A stretch of 64,000 nucleotides of DNA, taken from contig JAVHZZ010000008.1 of the NCBI GenBank assembly GCA_036250195.1, positions 5,755,934 through 5,819,933 on the forward strand, in the 5' to 3' direction. The notes under the pieces were generated by a model. It searched no databases. It was not told the origin of the DNA and saw only the letters and a list, made by a program, of their open reading frames with translations. Position numbers and translations under genes: made by a program. This stretch comes from Mixophyes australis (taxonomy: Eukaryota > Chordata > Amphibia > Anura > Limnodynastidae). Shown one piece after another: positions 1 to 8,300 of this stretch (positions within the stretch are counted from its first letter, which is position 1; each line of letters opens with the position of its first letter).

Positions 1-31
1 TCATTATGCAACTTCCAGGATTCAGTTCAGA

Positions 32-94
32 GCCCAATGGCCCACAGCTCACAGCTCACAGCTCAACGGCCAACAGCTCACAGCTCAACGACCC
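32..94. repeat. 22-bp minisatellite, left remnant
   Basis: Copies of a CACAGCTCA/CAACGGCC-type unit run up to the left edge of the retrotransposon and resume at 9231. This is the left flank of the array that was split by the insertion. The ORFs across it are by-products of a repeat that lacks stops, not genes. Confidence 0.85.
90..94. repeat. Target site duplication GACCC (left)
   Basis: The five bases GACCC lie immediately before the 5' LTR and recur immediately after the 3' LTR at 9231-9235. A 5-bp duplication is usual for Ty3/Gypsy integrases and fixes both element ends. Confidence 0.93.
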
Positions 95-135
95 TTTCAG
101 GCGCCGTTCCGCACGGCCGCCTGTCTGCTGACAGC

Positions 136-162
136 GCGTCTGGTTGCATAGCAACCAGACGC
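136..162. promoter_or_regulatory. LTR palindrome 1 with RFX X-box-like core
   Basis: There is a perfect inverted repeat with 12-bp arms (136-147 and 151-162) and a 3-bp centre. The core GTTGCATAGCAAC at 143-155 fits the known palindromic X-box consensus of RFX factors (GTTGC, 2-3 bases, GCAAC). It lies in U3, about 150 bp upstream of the TATA-like box. The 3' LTR holds the same site at 8636-8648. RFX binding is inferred. Confidence 0.6.
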
Positions 163-200
163 ATCACTTCCGGATCCCCCTGCCGTCCGACCTCTGGGTG

Positions 201-230
201 TGATGACGCGCCCCGTTGCTAGGCAACGGG
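201..230. promoter_or_regulatory. LTR CRE-like half site plus palindrome 2 (X-box-like)
   Basis: TGATGACG at 201-208 resembles a CREB/ATF half site. Three bases later a second palindrome has 8-bp arms CCCGTTGC (212-219) and GCAACGGG (223-230). Its core, GTTGCTAGGCAAC, is a very good match to the vertebrate RFX motif. An RFX site next to a CRE-like site recalls the X1/X2 arrangement of MHC class II promoters. The comparison is inferred from motifs only. The 3' LTR copy is at 8694-8723. Confidence 0.6.
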
Positions 231-299
231 ACGCTATGAAGGATTCCCGGCGGCAGGTATGACAGCGCTGCAGCGCTGATTCTGATTGGGTTACCACAG

Positions 300-307
300 T
301 ATTTAAA
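300..307 (+). promoter_or_regulatory. TATA-like box of chromovirus LTR
   Basis: TATTTAAA lies 24-31 bp upstream of position 331, where the 10-nt self-primer complement begins. That spacing is normal for an RNA polymerase II TATA box and supports transcription starting close to 330-331. The 3' LTR copy is at 8793-8800. Confidence 0.75.
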
Positions 308-330
308 CCTCTTCCTGCCCTCTCACCAGT

Positions 331-340
331 GCCAGAGTAT
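331..340 (+). promoter_or_regulatory. Predicted RNA 5' end, self-primer sequence
   Basis: GCCAGAGTAT is the exact reverse complement of 740-749, just inside the 5' LTR. Because it starts 24 bp after the TATA-like box, it should be the first bases of the transcript. In Tf1 and related chromoviruses the RNA 5' end folds back and is cleaved to prime reverse transcription. The same mechanism is inferred here. Confidence 0.75.
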
Positions 341-739
341 CAGGTCTTCCTGCCTCCAGCGTTTGTGTATACCAGTTGCTGTATTCGTTCCTGACTATCC
401 TCGTGCTGCTTGTGACCTTTTGACCCGGACCGTTTGACCACCCCTATTTGGATTCTGCCTTTGTACTGTTCTCCCTGAAAGTTACCGACCCGGCTTGCCT
501 CACCATTCTTCTGGATTTCCCTTTGTACCTCTTCTACCTGAACGTTGCTGACCCGGCCTGTCTGACACCTCCTTGTATCTCGCTGTGGACTCTAGGAAGG
601 ACCGCGACCTGCGTGTCCCTGCAGCGGAGTCCATACTTCCTTGCGGGGGTTCCTGGTGAATACCAGGGGCACGTTAGACTCCGCGCCTTCCTCTGAGTTG
701 CGCCAACAACAGCAGGTACCCACTATCAGTCGTGACAGT

Positions 740-749
740 ATACTCTGGC
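740..749 (+). promoter_or_regulatory. Self-complementary primer-binding site
   Basis: ATACTCTGGC begins 2 nt after the end of the 5' LTR (737), ends one base before the gag ATG (751), and pairs perfectly over 10 nt with 331-340. I see no ordinary tRNA-type site (TGG followed by a tRNA 3' end complement) at the LTR edge. The position and length fit the self-priming site of Tf1/sushi-type elements. Confidence 0.75.
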
Positions 750-750
750 C

Positions 751-1186
751 ATGACAACGGAGGGGTCTGGTGAACCGTCTGCTCGAGACCTACTCCTGCA
801 TTTGGCTCAACGAGTGGAGCAACAAGAAGCAGCCCAAGCGCATCTCCTACAATGTGTCCAAGGGATTGCTACCCGCTTCGATACATTTCAGAGTGCTTCA
901 CCCGCTACACCAGCCATAACCTCTTCTGCATCCACAGCATCTAGTGTGGTTACAGTCTCTACAGCGGCCGCCGGTTTACGCATCCCGACACCCGAAAAGT
1001 TTGACGGTGATCCCAAGAAATGCAGGGGCTTTCTGAACCAATGTGCCATTCAATTTGAGTGCAACCCAGGGGCCTTTTCTTCAGAACGCACCAAAGTAGC
1101 CTTTCTCATCTCCCTCCTCAGTGGTCAAGCCCTTGCCTGGGCCTCACCTTTATGGGAACAAGGGGATCCACTTCTTAATAGCTCCA
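751..1186 (+). pseudogene. gag, N-terminal part (interrupted)
   Basis: The ATG at 751 follows the primer site by one base. The reading frame runs 145 codons to the insertion point of the second chromovirus at 1186/1187. It contains the retrotransposon Gag core region: IPTPEKFDGDPKKCRGFLNQ, then a stretch ending SGQALAWASPLWE. The same motifs occur in the Gag of the nested element (1189-2778), which confirms the family. The frame reads on into the insertion and stops at 1239, giving a 162-residue chimera. The remaining gag is at 4799-5307. One copy of the 5-bp target plus the two parts keeps the frame, with 314 codons before the gag stop. Confidence 0.9.
1182..1186. repeat. Target site duplication CTCCA (left) of nested element
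   Basis: CTCCA precedes the inserted element and recurs at 4794-4798 directly after it. One copy joined to the other half of gag keeps the reading frame, confirming 1187-4793 as the exact insertion. Confidence 0.95.
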
Positions 1187-1188
1187 TG

Positions 1189-2778
1189 TCACGGAAAAGA
1201 CGGATGGTGACCGTGAACCACCAGCACTTGACTTTTTGACGATGACTCCTGAGATCCATCTTCAACGTCCGATGACGTCACGAACGCCCGATGAGGAGGA
1301 AGGCGTTCAGACTGAACCTTATCGCACAGATCCGTAGATGAGGGATCCTGTGGAGGAGGACATGGTGGAATAGACGAATGCTGTCTTTTGAATGAGACCA
1401 CTTGAGAGAGACAACGATGATGACATTCAGCTCCCCAAGACGTAACTTGGGAAGTGCGCCAGTCAATCTGGGGAGAATGACATTGAAGCCATGGAAGGCC
1501 TAAGACAATCGGACTTGTCGTAACAGGAAGAATTAAAAACGAAATCTCTTCATGGTGTCGCACACCAATCTGAAGCGTTACTGGAGACGTACTCTGGGTG
1601 ATGAGACCATTGATGAGACGTGATCCATCCATAGCAGTCACAGTAATCGGTGTTTTCAAAGTAATCACTGGTAGGGACCATTGATTCACTAGGGATTTAG
1701 AAATGAAATTTCCTGCTGCTCCAGAATCAATCAGTGCTTGAGACTCAAAGGATTTGGTAGCAAAGGAAATCGTAACATCAAAAGCGCAGGCTTTTAATTT
1801 CGTAGAAGATGGAGAGGACTCCAGGAACCCTAACCTTATCTCCCCAGTATTGGTTAGAGCCCGGCATTTCCTGGGACAAGAATTGAGCATATGCGTAGAA
1901 TCGGCACAATAGATACAAAGTCTATTCTTTATTCTTCGGTCCCTCTCCTCTAAGGTTAATTTGGAGCGACCTATCTCCATGGGTATCACCGGAGATGAAG
2001 CTGGGTGAAATTGAGGATTTGAGAGAAGAGGTGTTTTAACCGAAGTTGTTTTCTCAGGTTCTCTTTCACGAAACCTCAGGTCTACACGATGGCAAAGAGA
2101 GATCAAATCTTCTAAAGAGGAGGGTAGTTCTTGTGAAGTCAGTGCGTTTTTAATTTTATCGGAAAGCCCCTGCCAGAAGGCGGTAACTAGGGCTTCAGTG
2201 TTCCACTGAAGTTCAGAGGCTAAGATCCTAAATTGAATGACGTACTGGCCTACTGTATGAGATCCTTGTCGCAGATGGAGGATGCTGGAAGCAGCGGAGG
2301 TCACACGACCTGGTTCATCGAACACACTTCGGAATGTAGAAATGAATTTGGCACTATCTTGTAATATTGGATCGTTTCTTTCCCACAGAGGGGAGGCCCA
2401 AGCCAGGGCTTGTCCTGAAAACAAAGAGATAAGATAGGCCACTCTGGAACGATGGGTAGAAAAATTTTGAGGTTGGAGCTCAAAATGGACTGAACATTGG
2501 TTCAGGAAACCTCTACAAGTTTTGGGGTCTCCATCGTACTTTGACGGAGTAGGCAGGTGAAGCGTGGAAGCTGTAGACACCTGGGATGGCACTGGGGAAA
2601 CGGAGGAAAGCACAGGAGCCTCAGTAGTAGCTGTCACAGTCTGCCCAGATGTTCCTTGGGAGGTTAATGACTGATAACACTGAAGTAACAGCTGTTGGCG
2701 GGCATCCTGTTGCTCCACACGGCTGACCAGATGCTGCAGCATCTCTTTGGCGGTAGGTTCCGTATCTGGGTCTGTCAT
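1189..2778 (-). CDS. Gag-protease polyprotein of nested chromovirus, C-terminally truncated
   Basis: The ORF has 529 codons; its ATG at 2778 lies one base after the primer-site region, as in the host element. The Gag core is at residues 76-240 (YDGDPKTCRGFLNQC; FSGQALAWASPLWE; a SILHLRQG stretch). The zinc knuckle is C288-x2-C291-x4-H296-x4-C301, the aspartic protease motif DSGAAGNFIS is at 351-360, and the LGLPWL segment follows. It then enters the start of pol (a KVQSERLPPHRAF stretch, equivalent to residues near 205-220 of the host pol). After that the protein diverges into an unrelated tail ending in VHGHHPSFP. Gag and protease share one frame here, unlike the host element, which needs a -1 shift. 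Reverse transcriptase, RNase H, integrase and chromodomain are all absent. Confidence 0.88.
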   Translation of the reverse strand: MTDPDTEPTAKEMLQHLVSRVEQQDARQQLLLQCYQSLTSQGTSGQTVTATTEAPVLSSVSPVPSQVSTASTLHLPTPSKYDGDPKTCRGFLNQCSVHFELQPQNFSTHRSRVAYLISLFSGQALAWASPLWERNDPILQDSAKFISTFRSVFDEPGRVTSAASSILHLRQGSHTVGQYVIQFRILASELQWNTEALVTAFWQGLSDKIKNALTSQELPSSLEDLISLCHRVDLRFREREPEKTTSVKTPLLSNPQFHPASSPVIPMEIGRSKLTLEERDRRIKNRLCIYCADSTHMLNSCPRKCRALTNTGEIRLGFLESSPSSTKLKACAFDVTISFATKSFESQALIDSGAAGNFISKSLVNQWSLPVITLKTPITVTAMDGSRLINGLITQSTSPVTLQIGVRHHEEISFLILPVTTSPIVLGLPWLQCHSPQIDWRTSQVTSWGAECHHRCLSQVVSFKRQHSSIPPCPPPQDPSSTDLCDKVQSERLPPHRAFVTSSDVEDGSQESSSKSQVLVVHGHHPSFP

Positions 2779-2779
2779 G

Positions 2780-2790
2780 GCCTGATCTTA
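2780..2790 (-). promoter_or_regulatory. Candidate self-primer site of nested element
   Basis: On the minus strand, TAAGATCAGGC starts one base after the LTR end (2792) and ends just before the gag ATG. It can pair with the minus-strand sequence GCCTGGTCTTA (4616-4606) inside the 5' LTR over 11 positions, one of them a G-U pair. This is the same layout as in the host element, with a different sequence. The TATA match upstream is weak (CTATG near 4644-4648). Confidence 0.5.
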
Positions 2791-3006
2791 CTGTCACGGG
2801 CACTAGGAGTCTTTACCCAGGGATCACCAGGTGGTAAGCTTACCAGAGCAATGTAGATGGTAATAGGGTACTCTGGTAGCAGGGTGATCACGGAACAGGA
2901 AATGGTAGATGATGAGATGCTCAGGAAAGTCTATGACTAGCAGCACTGGTAATATGGAGGTAATAATACACGAGGAACTGTATGGACAAAGGCACGTGAA
3001 GGTAGT

Positions 3007-3275
3007 CAGTGGTCTGCGATAGCAAGTTGTACCACTGCTATAGTGAGGAGGAATGTCCAACAGAAACGAGGAGGTGATGAGAGTCAGCGGTCTGCGGATA
3101 GCAAGTTGTACCGCTGTCTGAGTGAAGGAATGGAATCCAAGTGGAGGTATCCGGGTAGTCAGTGGTCTGCGATAGCAAGTTGTACCACTGCTATGTGAGA
3201 GGATACTGGAACAGGTGATACAGGAAACAGGGATCAGTGGTCTGCCATCAGCAAGTTGTACCACTGAATATATAT
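3007..3275. repeat. Tandem repeat within nested LTR, about 75-bp period
   Basis: Four imperfect copies of a unit containing a GTGGTCTGC..AGCAAGTTGTACCAC core start near 3007, 3088, 3157 and 3233. Each core is itself a short inverted repeat (CAGTGGT / ACCACTG). Confidence 0.8.
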
Positions 3276-4025
3276 GTGAGGAGGTGCACGGGGAGAGACT
3301 GCAACACACGGGCACCTTAAACACGATCCACAGTAATATGCACAATATATATAAATGACTGAACAGTTCTGCAAATATAGAAAGTCTCTTGAAGTAATCC
3401 AGCACAAGATAACACAGTCAATGATGGCAATAGACTCAGCGGATAGCAGACTCCACAGGAGAACCAACACAGTCCAGCAAGATATGCAATACACCAGCAC
3501 AGTCAATGAGAAGTATGCATACCGTGGTTCAGAAGCAGGCAGTCAGATAGGAGTGCAGCGATACCTGAGCGGCAGGAGGCCGGCCGGATGAGAAGTCCCT
3601 GGATGAATGAGGCAGGTGTCTAGTAGGTGCAGCGCACAGGTAAGTAGACCAACAGGGACACGAATCCACAGGAATCAGTAGAACGTGGAACTGGACTCAT
3701 GGAGGACCCAGGAGAATGGAGATGATCTAGCAGAGGAGTAGCTGATGAGATACGAATCCAATGCTGACAGGAGGGTAGAGACCAGCGGGACACAGGAAGG
3801 CGTGGAGAGCGGATCAGCAGTAGATGGACGATAGCGCTGACAGCAGCAGCAGGACTCTGCGGACACACGGAGGTAACCAGTAGCAACCAACAGGTGCCAA
3901 TAGCGATGGAACACGGGAGAGCAGAGTAGACCAGGAGCTGTTGATCACGGAGAGTAGCGGATGGCAATAATAGCAGCAGTCTCGAGGAAACACGGGAGAG
4001 ATGAGATGAGACTGCCGTGCACAGG

Positions 4026-4450
4026 GGCAGCGGATAGGAATCAGCTAACAGTCACGATGATGGAACACAGACGAGTTGCAAGCTGGAGACTGTAGTGCAC
4101 GGAGGCAGCGGATAGGAATCAGCTAACAGTCACGATGATGGAACACAGACGAGTTGCAAGCTGGAGACTGTAGTGCACGGAGGCAGCGGATAGGAATCAG
4201 CTAACAGTCACGATGATGAACACAGACGAGTTGCAAGCTGGAGGCTGTAGTGCACGGAGGCAGCGGATAGGAATCAGCTCACAGACTTGATGATGACCAG
4301 GTGAGTGGATGTGGAGAGAAGGCTGTAGTGCACGGAGGCAGCGGATAGGAATCAGCAAACAGTCACAATGGAATATGATAGCGTTGAAGTGGTATAGAAG
4401 ACTGTAGTGCACGGAGGCAGCGGATAGGAATCAGCTAACAGTCACGATGA
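4026..4450. repeat. Tandem repeat within nested LTR, about 77-bp period
   Basis: Five to six copies of a unit containing GCAGCGGATAGGAATCAGC and CAGTCACGATGAT are separated by CTGTAGTGCACGGAG. The copies at 4028, 4105 and 4184 are almost identical; later copies diverge and vary in length. Confidence 0.85.
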
Positions 4451-4540
4451 TACAGTTGATGGTAGAAGTGGTATGGGAACCACAGTAGTAGAAGTGGTTT
4501 GGAAACCACAGAGGTAGAAGTGGTTTGGAAACCACAGGAA
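4451..4540. repeat. Tandem repeat within nested LTR, 29-bp period
   Basis: There are three copies of GTAGAAGTGGTTTGGAAACC (first copy with TATG in place of TTTG), followed by ACAG. Each copy contains a GGT..ACC inverted repeat. Confidence 0.8.
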
Positions 4541-4793
4541 TCAGCAGCGCTGAATACACGAGGAAACACAGGAACACCTTCAGAGACTCATGGGGAATAA
4601 GACTCTAAGACCAGGCAACGTGGCACTGACCACAGGTGCTCAACATAGGGAGTGTTGCCTGATCTGCCAACTAAGTTAAAGGAACATACACTGAAGGGTT
4701 AGAAAGGGCTGCGCATGCGCAGACCCTCAGGATGGAGGACGGCCACGGTTCCTAAATGTCCGGGAAGAAGCACTCACAGTCCGGTGAGTGACA

Positions 4794-4798
4794 CTCCA
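4794..4798. repeat. Target site duplication CTCCA (right) of nested element
   Basis: This is the right copy of the five duplicated gag bases; see 1182-1186. Confidence 0.95.
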
Positions 4799-5307
4799 AC
4801 TCCTTCATTGAAGCTTTTAGAAAAGTCTTCGATGATCCCGGAAGAGTTGCTTCTGCAGCTACTAGCTTGTTAAACCTCCGCCAAGGTGACCTGTCCGTGG
4901 GGCAATACGCAGTTCAATTTCGGACCTTGGCTTCCGAGTTAAAATGGAATAACGAAGCACTGGTGGCAACCTTTTGGCAAGGTCTGGTTGACCGGATTAA
5001 GGATGAGCTAATTTCCAGAGAACTCCCGGCCGAGTTAGATTCCCTCATCTCCATGTGCATAAAGGTGGATTTGCGCTACCAAGAGCGCACGCAGGAACTC
5101 TCTCCTGGCAAACGGTTCATACCACGGCTAGCACCCCAGTTCCAAAATCCCATCCTGCCAGTGGACGAACCAATGCAAGTAGGACGCTCTAAATTATCCC
5201 TTGAAGAGAGGGAGAGACGCTTCAAACAACGCCTGTGTCTGTATTGTGGAGATCCGGGACACATGCTAAGAGTTTGTCCCAAGAAACCGGGAAACTCTTC
5301 CTCCTAA
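4799..5307 (+). pseudogene. gag, C-terminal part with zinc knuckle
   Basis: The gag frame resumes directly after the duplicated CTCCA. It encodes NLRQGDLSVGQYAVQFRTLA, then LATFWQGL-like and DLRYQER segments, and ends in a single CCHC knuckle (CLYCGDPGHMLRVC). The stop is TAA at 5305-5307. The in-frame slippery heptamer GGGAAAC lies at 5289-5295, so ribosomes would shift -1 into pol near here. This part has no start of its own, and the insertion upstream separates it from its ATG. Confidence 0.9.
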
Positions 5308-5334
5308 ACGGTGGCGGGGAGGCCGTTTTAGGAG
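5289..5334 (+). promoter_or_regulatory. Programmed -1 frameshift signal between gag and pol
   Basis: GGGAAAC (5289-5295) is phased G GGA AAC in the gag frame, the exact X XXY YYZ pattern. After a 5-nt spacer, CTCCTAAACGG (5301-5311) pairs with CCGTTTTAGGAG (5323-5334), giving an 11-bp stem with one bulged T and an 11-nt G-rich loop. The gag stop lies inside the stem, and pol is open in the -1 frame. Mammalian PEG10, a domesticated sushi-type gag-pol, is known to use GGGAAAC for -1 frameshifting. Function here is inferred, but the match is detailed. Confidence 0.85.
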
Positions 5335-8300
5335 AATCCACAGTTGCTCCCTATTCTAAAGAAAATTCCCCAGAATTTCAGATAGCTGTCATCCTGAGCA
5401 CCCCCAAGGGTACCTTTTCCACCACGGCCTTTGTGGACTCCGGCTCCTCCGGGAACTTCATTTCGGCGGATCTAGCTTCGCAGCTCCAAATACCTTTAAA
5501 CCCATTGCCCCAACCGTTATCCCTGACGGCAGTCGACGGAAGTCGTGTCACCCACGGCTCCATCTCCTCTGTGACTTCTCCTGTTCGGTTGATGGTAGGA
5601 GTACTTCATAGCGAGATGATCCAACTTTTGGTTTTGCCGAGGTCCATTAATCCCCTCATCTTGGGGCTACCGTGGCTGAGAAAGCATTCTCCTCAGATGG
5701 ATTGGGACCACGCTCAAGTTATGTCGTGGGGTTCAGGATGTCGCTTTGAATGTCTGTCTAGAGTCTTGCCTTCTAAATGTCAAGTAATGGCTCATTCCGA
5801 GCTAACCCATCTTCCTGAGGCCTATATGGAATTCCAAGATGTATTCAGTAAGGTGGAAGCGGAGATCTTGCCTCCTCATCGTCCCTGGGATTGCGCTATT
5901 GTTTTGTCTCCGGACCAACCCATCCCCAAAGGGCGGACCTACCCTTTATCTCGTCCAGAGACGTCAGCCATGTCTCAATATATCTCGGAAAACCTGAAAC
6001 GGGGATTTATCCGCAAATCCACTTCCCCAGCGGGTGCAGGGTTTTTTTTCGTTAAGAAGAAGGATGGGTCTCTTCGGCCTTGTATTGATTATCGTCCTCT
6101 CAACCGCATCACTGTCAAAAATCGATATCCACTACCTCTCATCTCTGACCTCTTTGACAAACTCAGTGGATCTCAAATTTTTTCCAAATTAGATCTCCGT
6201 GGGGCCTATAATTTGATTCGCATCAAGAAGGGGGACGAATGGAAAACGGCCTTTAACACCAGAGATGGACATTTCGAGTACCTGGTGATGCCCTTCGGCC
6301 TCTGCAATGCCCCAGCCATCTTCCAAACCTTTGTTAACGATATCTTTCATGACCTGTTATACACTTCTGTGGTAGTGTATTTAGACGATATATTAATATT
6401 TTCTAAAGATCTGAAAACTCATCGGGAGCAAGTAAAGGAGGTCTTATGTAGACTCCGGAAACATCACCTCTACTGCAAGCTGGAGAAATGTGTATTTGAG
6501 ATTAGCCAGGTACCTTTTCTTGGTTTCATTGTGTCGGGTCAAGGTCTTTGTATGGATCCCACCAAGGTGTCAGCTATTCTGGACTGGCCTCAGCCACAAG
6601 GCCTTAAAGCGATTCAAAGGTTCATTGGCTTTGCAAACTATTATCGCCAATTTATTCAGGGATTCTCCACCATTATAGCTCCCATTACAGCTTTAACCAG
6701 GAAGACTGCCAACCCCAGGGTTTGGTCCTCGGAAGCCATGTCTGCCTTCATAACGTTAAAGAAAGCATTTTCTTCAGCTCCAGTTCTGTCCCAGCCAGAT
6801 CAAGAACGACCTTTCTTCATAGAGGTAGATGCATCCTCTGTAGGCATTGGGGCGGTGCTTTTTCAAGAGTCTCCTGCTGGCTCACACAACCCGTGTGGGT
6901 TTTTCTCCAGACGATTTCTTCCAAGTGAATGTAATTATGGAATAGGGGACAAGGAGTTACTGGCCATCAAGGCGGCTCTGGAGGAATGGCGACATCTGTT
7001 GGAGGGGGCTATATTTCCTGTTACTGTATTTACCGACCATCGGAACCTAGTGTTCATTCAAGAGGCTCGTTGCCTTAATCCTCGGCAAGCCCGCTGGGCA
7101 TCCTTCTTTGCTCGATTTAACATGAAGCTCACATTCTGCCCTGGAGCCAAGAACGGACGTGCCGATGCATTATCTCGCTCATTTGACGATTCCGATCGTT
7201 TAAGACCGTTGGTTCCTCAGCATATTATTGATTCTTCTAATATTGTAGCCCTCACTAGGACCAAAATGTCCTCTCCTCCTCCAGGCCGGTCATTTGTGGA
7301 ACCTCATCTCCGGCTCAAGACCCTGCAGTGGGCTCATTCATCCCGCATTGCCGGCCATGCTGGAATAAAGAAGACAACATCGTTGCTTTGCCGTCGCTTC
7401 TGGTGGCCTACTGTACGTGCCGATATTTGTAAATTTATTGCTTCCTGCACTACTTGTGCTCAACACAAGACTTGTAGAAGAGTCCCGGCAGGCCTTCTTC
7501 GTCCACTCCCTATCCCCGATGCTCCTTGGGAAAGTGTGGCCATGGATTTTATCACAGACCTACCCCACAGTGCAGGGTTTACCACTATCTGGGTGGTTAT
7601 TGATCGATTTTTGAAGATGGCACATTTTATTCCTCTAACTGGACTGCCCACGGCCAGTCGTCTGGCAGATATCTTTATCAAGGAGATATTCAGATTACAT
7701 GGTTGCCCGAAGGAGATCATTTCGGACCGTGGAGTCCAATTCACATCCCGTTTTTGCAGAACCTTTTGTAGGAAATTGAACATAGAATTGAAATTCTCTT
7801 CGGGATATCATCCTCAAACCAATGGACAGACAGAGCGAATCAATCAGGACCTCGAGACATTTCTTCGCTGTTTTACCTCTGACAATCAGAATAAATGGTC
7901 TCAATTCCTTCCTTGGGCGGAGTTCTCCCATAACCAACACATTCATGAGTCTACCGGATTCTCCCCATTCTTTATTGTATATGGAAGTCATCCTGTGTTT
8001 CCGGATCCTTTTCCAGTGTCCTCTTCACCGGTTCCAGCCGTAGATACTCTTTATCGGGAGTTTTCTCTCATTTGGGCTAAGACTAAGATGGCTTTACTCA
8101 AGGCTACTCAGCATCACAAAATCTTTGCAGATCGTCATCGGAGGGCCACTCCTCTCTTAAAGGTGGGAGACCAAGTATGGCTATCCACCCGGGACCTAAG
8201 ACTAAAAGTTCCTTCTATGAAGATGGCTCCTCGATTTATTGGCCCGTACACCATCATGGAAGTAATTAATCCTGTATGCTTTAAATTGAAACTTCCTCCT

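Larger units (their letters stand above)
95..737 (+). repeat. 5' LTR of chromovirus
   Basis: This 643-bp long terminal repeat matches 8588-9230 with two differences seen by eye. It ends in TGACA. Its first bases are TTTCAG where the 3' copy has TGTCAG, so the conserved terminal TG is mutated here. It contains two RFX-like palindromes (143-155, 215-227), a TATA-like box (300-307) and the predicted RNA start near 331. Confidence 0.95.
1187..4793 (-). mobile_element. Nested related chromovirus, 5' LTR plus gag-protease only
   Basis: This 3607-bp insertion in gag begins TGTCAC, ends GTGACA and has a perfect 5-bp duplication (CTCCA). On the minus strand it reads: 5' LTR (4793-2792), primer site (2790-2780), a 529-codon Gag-protease ORF (2778-1189), then the end. 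The rest of pol and the 3' LTR are missing. Next to the right-hand flank only the last 8 bases (CCGTGACA) match the LTR end. Either an internal deletion used this short homology after insertion, or an aberrant cDNA was integrated. Because it lies inside an element with nearly identical LTRs, it is very recent. Confidence 0.9.
2792..4793 (-). repeat. Unusually long (about 2.0-kb) 5' LTR of nested element
   Basis: The minus strand starts TGTCACTCACC at 4793 and ends GCCCGTGACA at 2792, directly before the primer site. It contains three internal tandem repeat arrays (see entries at 3007, 4026 and 4451). No second copy exists in the window, so the LTR call rests on the TG/CA ends, the target duplication and the adjoining primer site and gag start. 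Confidence 0.75.

Noticed and set aside
751..1239. A complete short 162-residue Gag-like protein
   Set aside because: The last 17 codons and stop come from the nested insertion; it is a chimera of a truncated gag.
1187..2791. 3' LTR of the nested element
   Set aside because: Only the terminal 8 bases match the LTR end at 2792; the sequence diverges at once, so no 3' LTR is present.
4656..4664. GCCTGATCT in the nested LTR as a partner of the nested primer site
   Set aside because: On the minus strand it is a direct copy of the primer site, not its complement; 4606-4616 is the complementary partner.
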